Shown: piece after piece, positions 1 through 5,073 of the stretch
How positions within the stretch are numbered: the first letter of the stretch is position 1
Layout of the letters: each line of letters begins with the position of its first letter
Source of the DNA: Candidatus Beckwithbacteria bacterium
GTDB taxonomy: Bacteria; Patescibacteriota; Microgenomatia; UBA1400; CG1-02-47-37
Reading direction: 5' to 3'
Length of the DNA stretch: 5,455 nt
Assembly: GCA_030699295.1 (NCBI GenBank)
Contig: JAUYJQ010000063.1
Coordinates: 1 to 5,455 of the forward strand
Notes under the pieces: generated by a model
Seen by the model: the letters and a program-made list of their open reading frames with translations, nothing else
Told to the model about the DNA's origin: nothing
Database searches by the model: none
Program-made: the position numbers and the translations under genes

Positions 1-581
1 CGGCGGCTGGCAATTTGTAAGCCGATGATCACTAAAATTACCAGGATCGACTCGATGGTCAAATAGCCGATGACCCCGGCGCCGATGCCCTTGATGCTGT
101 TAATCCAGCTAGACAAACTTTGGACGATGTCTTCATAGTAAACAATATCCTCGACGCCTTCCTGGGTAGTGAGCATGTTTCTTAAAATCGGCAAATCGTC
201 GAGGGTTTTGCCGGAAATTTCGATCGAGGCCGGCAGAATGTTGTAGTCAACCAGTTCTAAAAGCAGGGGGTTATCTTGATTTTTCTCTTTGTAAATTGCC
301 TCGGCTTCCCTGGTGGACACATAGCGGAATTGATTGAGGCGGCCGCTCGATTCCAGTTGGGCGCGGATGTTGGCAATCTGAATGTCGGTCAAATCCTCAC
401 CCGGTTTGAAAAAAGCGATCACCTGGGGTGCCGACTCAAAATATTTTAAGATTTGAATCGAGCCGAAAGATAACAGGGTAAAAACAGAAATAACTAATAG
501 GGTTAGGGTGGTAATCATCACCCCTGCTAAACCCTGGAACGGGCTGCGTCTGACCTGGGTCCAGGTTTTTTTAAGCCACAT
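1..581 (-). CDS. ftsX: Cell division protein FtsX, 3' end cut by window
   Basis: FtsX is the membrane half of the FtsEX complex. It senses the FtsE ATPase cycle and transmits it across the membrane to activate peptidoglycan hydrolases at the division site. I translated this frame by hand from the ATG at 581-579; it stays open to the left edge, giving 193 codons of a protein usually about 300 long. Visible are a short basic cytoplasmic N-terminus (WLKKTWTQVRRSP), a first membrane helix at about residues 20-44, an extracytoplasmic domain at about 46-160 that includes the family-like stretches VIAFFKPG, VSTREAEAIY and LPASIEI, and a second helix at about 168-190. The last two helices lie outside the window. 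The start overlaps the end of ftsE by 11 bases, the usual tight ftsE-ftsX coupling, and an AAGG motif sits six bases upstream. No disruption is seen. Identification is firm from both domain pattern and neighbour. Confidence 0.95.
   Translation of the reverse strand, partial: MWLKKTWTQVRRSPFQGLAGVMITTLTLLVISVFTLLSFGSIQILKYFESAPQVIAFFKPGEDLTDIQIANIRAQLESSGRLNQFRYVSTREAEAIYKEKNQDNPLLLELVDYNILPASIEISGKTLDDLPILRNMLTTQEGVEDIVYYEDIVQSLSSWINSIKGIGAGVIGYLTIESILVILVIIGLQIASR
571..581 (-). other. 11-base overlap of ftsE end and ftsX start
   Basis: The ftsX ATG (581-579) lies inside the last codons of ftsE, whose TAA is at 573-571, in a different frame. Overlap of this kind is common for ftsE-ftsX and helps keep the two subunits in balance. 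Confidence 0.9.
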
Positions 582-1251
582 ATTTTGCCTTTTTTTGATC
601 GCGGATAATTTTGCCGTGTTTTAATTCAATCACCCGTTCTTTAAACTGGTTGACTAAGTCGGCGTTGTGGGTGGCGACGATGATCGTCGTTTGGGCCAAG
701 TTGATTTCTTTGAAGAGCTTGATGATTTCAAAGGCTGCTTCCGGGTCAAGGTTCCCGGTTGGTTCATCGGCCAGGATCACGTCCGGTTTGCCCACAATTG
801 CCCGGGCGATACCCACCCGCTGCAGTTCGCCTCCGGACAGCTGCACCGGGAAAAAATTAGCCTTTTTCCCCAGATTGACTTTCTTTAAGACGTCAGCGAT
901 CCGTTCGGCTTTTTCTGGTTCGCTGACTCCGGCAATTTCCAGGGGCAAAGCCACATTTTCCAGCACTGTCCGGTCAGCCAGCAACCTAAAATCCTGATAA
1001 CACATAGCCACACTTCGCCTTAAGGCGGGAATTGCCTGTTTTTCGAGTTGATTGATATTTTTGTCTTTGACCGTGATAACCCCTTCGCTGGGGGAGATTT
1101 CTCTTCTTAGCAACTTCATCACCGTGGTTTTACCGGCCCCGGATGGCCCGATAAAAAAAACAAACTCGTTGGTTTTAATCTGGAACGAGGCTTCACCAAG
1201 TCCCAGAGTTCCGTCGCTGAACCGCTTGGTGACTTTTTCAAAAGTAATCAT
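571..1251 (-). CDS. ftsE: Cell division ATP-binding protein FtsE
   Basis: FtsE is the cytoplasmic ABC-type ATPase that pairs with FtsX to drive cell-wall hydrolase activation during septation. It is 226 residues, normal for the family. The nucleotide-binding motifs are all present in order: Walker A GPSGAGKT (35-42), Q-loop with Q86 in YQDFRLL, ABC signature LSGGELQR (138-145), Walker B VILADEPTGNLD (158-169, D162 and catalytic E163), and the switch histidine H195 in ATH. The YQDFRLL stretch after Walker A and the DEPTGNLDP sequence are typical of FtsE. The ATG start overlaps the TGA of the preceding gene as ATGA, with no clear Shine-Dalgarno, so translation is probably coupled. Its own end overlaps the start of ftsX. 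LolD- or MacB-type ATPases share these motifs, but the adjoining FtsX settles the call. Confidence 0.97.
   Translation of the reverse strand: MITFEKVTKRFSDGTLGLGEASFQIKTNEFVFFIGPSGAGKTTVMKLLRREISPSEGVITVKDKNINQLEKQAIPALRRSVAMCYQDFRLLADRTVLENVALPLEIAGVSEPEKAERIADVLKKVNLGKKANFFPVQLSGGELQRVGIARAIVGKPDVILADEPTGNLDPEAAFEIIKLFKEINLAQTTIIVATHNADLVNQFKERVIELKHGKIIRDQKKAKYVA
588..592 (-). promoter_or_regulatory. Possible ribosome binding site of ftsX
   Basis: An AAAGG motif read on the minus strand ends six bases before the ftsX ATG, inside the ftsE coding region. It is short but well placed and supports the ATG at 581 as the ftsX start. Confidence 0.5.
1248..1251 (-). other. ATGA stop-start overlap, hypothetical gene to ftsE
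   Basis: The TGA of the 149-residue membrane protein (1250-1248) overlaps the ATG of ftsE (1251-1249). The preceding bases (GAAATTATTAA) hold no clear ribosome binding site. Translational coupling is likely, tying production of the small membrane protein to FtsE. Confidence 0.85.
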
Positions 1252-1697
1252 TTAATAATTTCGAGGCGGCCGACGTCCATCAGCCATCCGGCTTTTTGGG
1301 CATCGAAAGTTTGTCCCCAAACTTTGACCTGCCGGCCGATAAACTGATCCAGGTCAATAATCGACGAGGTTAAATAAACATTCTGAGATTCGCCGCCCTC
1401 GCGGATCAAATGGTGCGAGCCTTCGCCGTCGATGCCGCCGCTGGTGAGTTTGCCTTCAGCCGAATCGGTAAACACCTTAGTGTCTTCAACACCGTAACTT
1501 TCACCGACAGCAGCCGTGCCGCTGACCTCCGTTAGTAATTTTTTCGGCCCGCCGCCTTTTAAGTTAAATAAGCCGTAGCCGGTTAAAGCGCCTAAGGCAA
1601 TTATGCCCAAAAATATGGCAATTTTCTTAGTCGGCAGTTTTTTACCCGGTTTGCCTACAGGTTGAACTTCAGCGTTTAAGTTTAATGGTTGAATCAT
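1248..1697 (-). CDS. Hypothetical single-pass membrane protein, possible OB-like outer domain
   Basis: I do not recognise this 149-residue protein as a named family. It has a basic cytoplasmic N-terminus of about 24 residues (several K plus G/P), one clear membrane helix at about 26-46 (IAIFLGIIALGALTGYGLF), then about 100 residues predicted to lie outside the membrane. There is no lipobox cysteine after the helix, so it is more likely a signal-anchor protein than a lipoprotein. The region 50-105 is rich in G, S and E and looks flexible. The C-terminal part (107-149) looks like a small beta domain: a strand, then FIGRQVKVWG (119-128), then AGWLMDVGRLEI (136-147). The G-x-x-V-x-V-x-G pattern resembles OB-like folds, but that is a guess by eye. 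It lies 11 bases after prfB and overlaps ftsE by ATGA, so it may be co-produced with FtsEX and act at the cell envelope. That functional link is inferred from position only. Confidence 0.8.
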   Translation of the reverse strand: MIQPLNLNAEVQPVGKPGKKLPTKKIAIFLGIIALGALTGYGLFNLKGGGPKKLLTEVSGTAAVGESYGVEDTKVFTDSAEGKLTSGGIDGEGSHHLIREGGESQNVYLTSSIIDLDQFIGRQVKVWGQTFDAQKAGWLMDVGRLEIIK

Positions 1698-1700
1698 ATA

Positions 1701-1705
1701 TTTCC
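1701..1705 (-). promoter_or_regulatory. Weak ribosome binding site of the hypothetical membrane protein
   Basis: The 11-base gap after prfB contains GGAAA on the minus strand, three bases before the ATG at 1697. It is a weak match with short spacing. It is the only purine-rich candidate for this start. Confidence 0.35.
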
Positions 1706-1708
1706 AGT

Positions 1709-2758
1709 CTACCCTAAAGCCAGGGCTTTCTCAATCAACTCATTTAAATTGCCGTCAAGTACCGCTTCCGGGTTATTATCCACCCAGCCGGTTCTTAAGT
1801 CTTTGACCTGTTTATAAGGGTGGAGCACATAAGAGCGGATTTGATTGCCCCAGGAGGCCTGTTTATGTTCGCCTTTTAGGGTTTTTAGCTCCTGAGCCCG
1901 TTTTTTCTCCTCGATTTCCCAGAGCCTGGCTTTTAATATTTTTAGCGCCGTTTTGCGGTTTTGTTCCTGAAAACGCTGGGTCTGGCATTCAACCACTATC
2001 CCGGTTGGTTTATGTTTTAATCTGACAGCGGTTGAGACCTTATTGACGTTTTGGCCGCCGGAGCCGGAAGCGCGCGAAAAGCTGATTTCCAGGTCGTCGT
2101 CTTTAATCTCAATCTCTTCATCTTCTTCGGTAATCTGCGGCAGCACCTCTACCAGGGCAAATGAGGTTTGGCGCAGGTGGTTAGCATTAAACGGGGATAG
2201 GCGAACCAGGCGGTGGGTGCCCCGTTCTCTTCTTAAATAACCGTAAGCCAGGGGCCCGTCGACGGTAAAAGTGACGGTTTTAATGCCGGCTTCCTCTCCA
2301 GGGTGTTCTAAGGTAACTTGAGTCTGCCAGCGGCTTTTTTCAGCATATCTTAAATACATTCGTTTCAACATGGCCGTCCAGTCCATGGCTTCGGTGCCGC
2401 CCTGGCCGCTGTGAATTGAGACGATGGCCCCGTTTTGATCATAAGGCCCGGAGAGCCATTTGAGTTTTTCCAAAGCCGTCAGCTCTTTATCAATTTGGGT
2501 CACGTCGGCATCGTTGACCGCTTCGACTACTTCCTGGCTGGCGCTCAAGCGTTCCTGGAGTTTATCCAGTTGGTCAATCTCGGTTTGTAAACTGGTCAGT
2601 TTTTGGAGCGTGGTCTTGGCTTTGGTTTGGTCCTGCCATAGCTTCGGGTCTTCGCTTTGCTTCTTTAAGGTCTTCAAATCTTGTTTCTTAGTTTCAAAGT
2701 CGATTGCCCGAAGCAGTTTTGACAACCTATCAGCCAACTCGTCTAACCGGTCTTTCAT
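1709..2758 (-). CDS. prfB: Peptide chain release factor 2 (RF2)
   Basis: RF2 recognises UAA and UGA stop codons in the ribosomal A site and triggers release of the finished peptide. The protein is 349 residues, slightly shorter than the roughly 365 of E. coli RF2. The codon-recognition tripeptide SPF is at 188-190 (RLVRLSPF), which separates it from RF1. The catalytic GGQ is at 234-236 in ASGSGGQNVNK. The GQGGTEAMDW stretch (118-127) and the C-terminal IRSYVLHPYKQVKDLRTG (307-324) are also typical. The N-terminal helical domain (about 1-100) is intact. Most bacterial prfB genes need a +1 frameshift at an early CUU-UGA; here the N-terminus reads straight through with no in-frame UGA, so that autoregulation is absent. 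The ATG overlaps the stop of the AAA+ gene as ATGA and lacks a visible Shine-Dalgarno, suggesting translational coupling. RF2 next to ftsE-ftsX is a widespread gene order. Confidence 0.97.
   Translation of the reverse strand: MKDRLDELADRLSKLLRAIDFETKKQDLKTLKKQSEDPKLWQDQTKAKTTLQKLTSLQTEIDQLDKLQERLSASQEVVEAVNDADVTQIDKELTALEKLKWLSGPYDQNGAIVSIHSGQGGTEAMDWTAMLKRMYLRYAEKSRWQTQVTLEHPGEEAGIKTVTFTVDGPLAYGYLRRERGTHRLVRLSPFNANHLRQTSFALVEVLPQITEEDEEIEIKDDDLEISFSRASGSGGQNVNKVSTAVRLKHKPTGIVVECQTQRFQEQNRKTALKILKARLWEIEEKKRAQELKTLKGEHKQASWGNQIRSYVLHPYKQVKDLRTGWVDNNPEAVLDGNLNELIEKALALG
2755..2758 (-). other. ATGA stop-start overlap, AAA+ gene to prfB
   Basis: The TGA stop of the AAA+ ATPase gene (2757-2755) and the ATG of prfB (2758-2756) share bases. 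No Shine-Dalgarno-like purine run is seen just upstream (CTGTTTAAACT), so prfB is probably translated by ribosomes that terminate on the ATPase gene. The terminating codon is UGA, one that RF2 itself reads. Confidence 0.85.
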
Positions 2759-5070
2759 AGTTTAAACAGCCACAGTTTATTTTTCTCTATTTCCCCGCTC
2801 AATATTTTTTCGGCAATGACGTTGCTGATTTTGGCTTGGATCACCCGGTCGGCCTGGCGGCCGCCCCACTCGTCAGAAAAAGCCAGTTTAGCTACCGCCG
2901 GCGCTGTTCCCGGCTCAAACTTTAACTTAATTTCCTGTTTTGACAAAATTTGCTGCAGTTGCTTTAGCTTTAACTTAACTACGGCTTCGATTTGAGAGCT
3001 GCTCAAGTGCTCAAAGACGATGATGCCGGTGAAACGGTTGAGCCATTCCGGGGCGAAATCTTTTTTCAAATCCTTGGCATTGGTCGTGGCGATAATGATG
3101 GTATTGCTAAAATCAGCGGTTTTGCCTTGGGCGCTGGTTAAGCGGGCATCGTCAATCACCTGAAGAAACAGGTTGATAACTTTAGCGTGGGCTTTTTCCA
3201 CCTCGTCAAGTAGTAGTAGAGTATAGGGTTGCTGGCGGACGGCGTCAGTCAGGGTGTCGAGGAGGCGGTCAACACTCTCGACTGTCTGGTACTCGCTCAT
3301 ATCCAGGCGGATCATGGTTTTTTCACTGCCGAAAAATTCGCTGGCCAAGGCTTTGGCGGTTTCGGTTTTACCGACTCCGGTCGGCCCGGCAAATAAAAAG
3401 CTGGCAATGGGCCGGTTGGGGTCTTTTAACTGTGTCCGGGCCCGCCTGATCGCCTGGGCAACGGCTTTAATGGCCGCTTCCTGGCCGATGACCCGCTGGT
3501 GCAGTTTGCTTTCCAGATTGAGCAGCAGTTTGGCTTCGCCTTGGCCGATTTGGCTGACCGGCACTTTGGTTTTTTCCGTCACCAGTTGGTCCACGGTTTG
3601 CGAGCTGACCAGATTCGAGCCGCTGGTTTCGACCTGAGCCACCGCTTCGTCTAAAAGATTGACGGCTTTGTCAGGCAGGACCCGGTCGTGAAAGTACTGT
3701 CCGGCTAACTCCACCAGGCGGTGGAGAGCCCGGCGGGTAATTAGTACCGGTTGGCTTTTTTCCCTCTGCCAAGCCAGGTATTCCAGTAATTTTTCCGTCG
3801 TTTCCGGGCTGGCTTCAGCCAGCTCGACTGTTTCAAATAAGCGGGAAAAGGCTTCATTGGGTTCAAGATACTTTTTATAATTTTCAGTGGTGGTGGCGCC
3901 GATAAACTGAAACCAACCTTCGTCTAAGACCGGCTCGAGGGCCCTCAGCAGATTACTGGTTTCCGGTTTATCCTGATTGACGGTGGCCAAGTTATGGACT
4001 TCATCCACAAACAGAATTATATTTTCGCTGGCCTTAATTTCTCCGATAATTTGTTCAATCCGCTGATTGAGCTCGGCGTCATCGGCTCCGGCTGCCAGGC
4101 GGCTGGTTTGCAGGGCCACTACCCGCTTGAATCTTAAACTGTTGGCCTTGACCCCGCGGACGATTTCCTGGGCCAGGGCTTTAATCAAAGTAGTTTTACC
4201 GCTGCCGGGTTGGCCGATGACTAAACAGTTATTTTTATCTTTTCTCGATAAAATCTTGACTAATTGCTCGATGGCTTTGTCTTTGCCGAAAATTTCCGCC
4301 AGTTGGTGTTTTTGGGCGACACTGGTCAAATCGGTGGAAAAGCGGTCGAGGGTGGGGGTGGGGATGCCGATTTGACCGCGGTCAACCCCGCCGATCGGGC
4401 GGATGACATAGTCTTGGTTCCAAAGGAACGGAGTCCGGTTCCAGGCAGACATGGCCCTCAGCCAATTAAAGGTGGTTAAGGTCAATTGGTAGCGCCACTG
4501 ATTCAGTTTTAAAACCGCCAAAAGCAGATGGCCAGGTTCGATTTGACCCCGAGATTCCTGAGCGGCTAGGCCCAACCACTCCTTAATGGTTAAAGGGGAG
4601 GCTAAGTTTAAGAAAGTGATGGGGGCGATTTCCGTCCGGGTCAGCAGTTGTCGGGCGGCTTCAGTTTTAACCAGTTGTTGTTTGAGGACACTGATTTGAT
4701 GACGGGACCGATTCAGTAATTGTTTAGTTTCCCGGCTCAAACTTTTATCGCCCTGCAGCAATTGAAGAGCGATATCCAAAGGCCAAAGCAAAAATATAAC
4801 CGGTGAAATAATCAACCAGACGAGCCACCATAAACTGCCGGCGCTAATACTGAGTAAGACGATTAAGCCACCGTAGATAATTTTAACTAGTCTGACCAGC
4901 AGGCTTAAAAATCTGCCTAAGATACTGGTGTCGTGGAACATGGGAATTAGCAGCATTCGGGCGTTGACGCTGACTGCCAGCCGGTTATCCAGAAAGACGA
5001 TCAGGTTTTTAAGGAAGCGCGGCCACCAAGTAAAGGTAGATAGATACCAAAAAAGAGGGAAGTGCCACAT
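2755..5070 (-). CDS. Membrane-anchored Clp/Hsp100-like double AAA+ ATPase (ClpC-like, divergent)
   Basis: This 771-residue protein has the two-ring Clp layout. Residues 1-110 are strongly hydrophobic and W-rich, with probable membrane helices within about 61-105. Residues 161-190 resemble one Clp N-repeat (WLGLAAQESRGQIEPGHLLL). AAA+ module 1 has Walker A GQPGSGKT (286-293), Walker B FVDE (D356, E357), sensor-1 GATTT (391-395) and R410 as the likely arginine finger. Module 2 opens at RVIGQ (526-530) and has Walker A GPTGVGKT (562-569), Walker B LLDEVEKAH (D622, E623), sensor-1 N664, arginine finger R679 and sensor-2 R738 in GGR. Both ATPase sites therefore look active. By eye it lacks the middle domain, the ClpP-binding loop and the aromatic pore loops of ClpA/B/C. 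Automated pipelines would probably name it ClpC; I treat it as a ClpP-independent relative of unknown substrate. The start at 5070 is three bases after the upstream stop. Met39 or Met44 are possible alternative starts, but the hydrophobic N-terminus and spacing favour the first. Confidence 0.9.
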   Translation of the reverse strand: MWHFPLFWYLSTFTWWPRFLKNLIVFLDNRLAVSVNARMLLIPMFHDTSILGRFLSLLVRLVKIIYGGLIVLLSISAGSLWWLVWLIISPVIFLLWPLDIALQLLQGDKSLSRETKQLLNRSRHQISVLKQQLVKTEAARQLLTRTEIAPITFLNLASPLTIKEWLGLAAQESRGQIEPGHLLLAVLKLNQWRYQLTLTTFNWLRAMSAWNRTPFLWNQDYVIRPIGGVDRGQIGIPTPTLDRFSTDLTSVAQKHQLAEIFGKDKAIEQLVKILSRKDKNNCLVIGQPGSGKTTLIKALAQEIVRGVKANSLRFKRVVALQTSRLAAGADDAELNQRIEQIIGEIKASENIILFVDEVHNLATVNQDKPETSNLLRALEPVLDEGWFQFIGATTTENYKKYLEPNEAFSRLFETVELAEASPETTEKLLEYLAWQREKSQPVLITRRALHRLVELAGQYFHDRVLPDKAVNLLDEAVAQVETSGSNLVSSQTVDQLVTEKTKVPVSQIGQGEAKLLLNLESKLHQRVIGQEAAIKAVAQAIRRARTQLKDPNRPIASFLFAGPTGVGKTETAKALASEFFGSEKTMIRLDMSEYQTVESVDRLLDTLTDAVRQQPYTLLLLDEVEKAHAKVINLFLQVIDDARLTSAQGKTADFSNTIIIATTNAKDLKKDFAPEWLNRFTGIIVFEHLSSSQIEAVVKLKLKQLQQILSKQEIKLKFEPGTAPAVAKLAFSDEWGGRQADRVIQAKISNVIAEKILSGEIEKNKLWLFKL

Positions 5071-5073
5071 ATT

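Noticed and set aside
2694..2699. CTTTGA on the minus strand near the start of prfB, resembling the RF2 frameshift site
   Set aside because: The frame in which CTT and TGA are codons contains TGA and TAG stops shortly upstream and no usable start, and the site lies two codons past the equivalent E. coli position. It is a coincidence.
1248..2757. UGA reassigned to glycine as in Gracilibacteria/Absconditabacteria
   Set aside because: UGA terminates two genes at neat ATGA overlaps, tryptophan uses TGG, and RF2, which reads UGA, is intact.
3254..4479. Plus-strand open frames opposite the AAA+ gene (3254-3637, 4067-4375, 4264-4479)
   Set aside because: They lie antisense to a well-supported gene, lack recognisable domains and are explained by its codon use. 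The same holds for plus-strand frames at 611-997, 667-888, 1052-1255, 2043-2240, 2460-2765 and 4928-5227.
2755..5070. Calling the AAA+ gene a normal ClpC or ClpB
   Set aside because: The ATPase motifs match, but the M-domain, ClpP loop and aromatic pore loops are missing and the N-terminus is hydrophobic, so a classical name would mislead.
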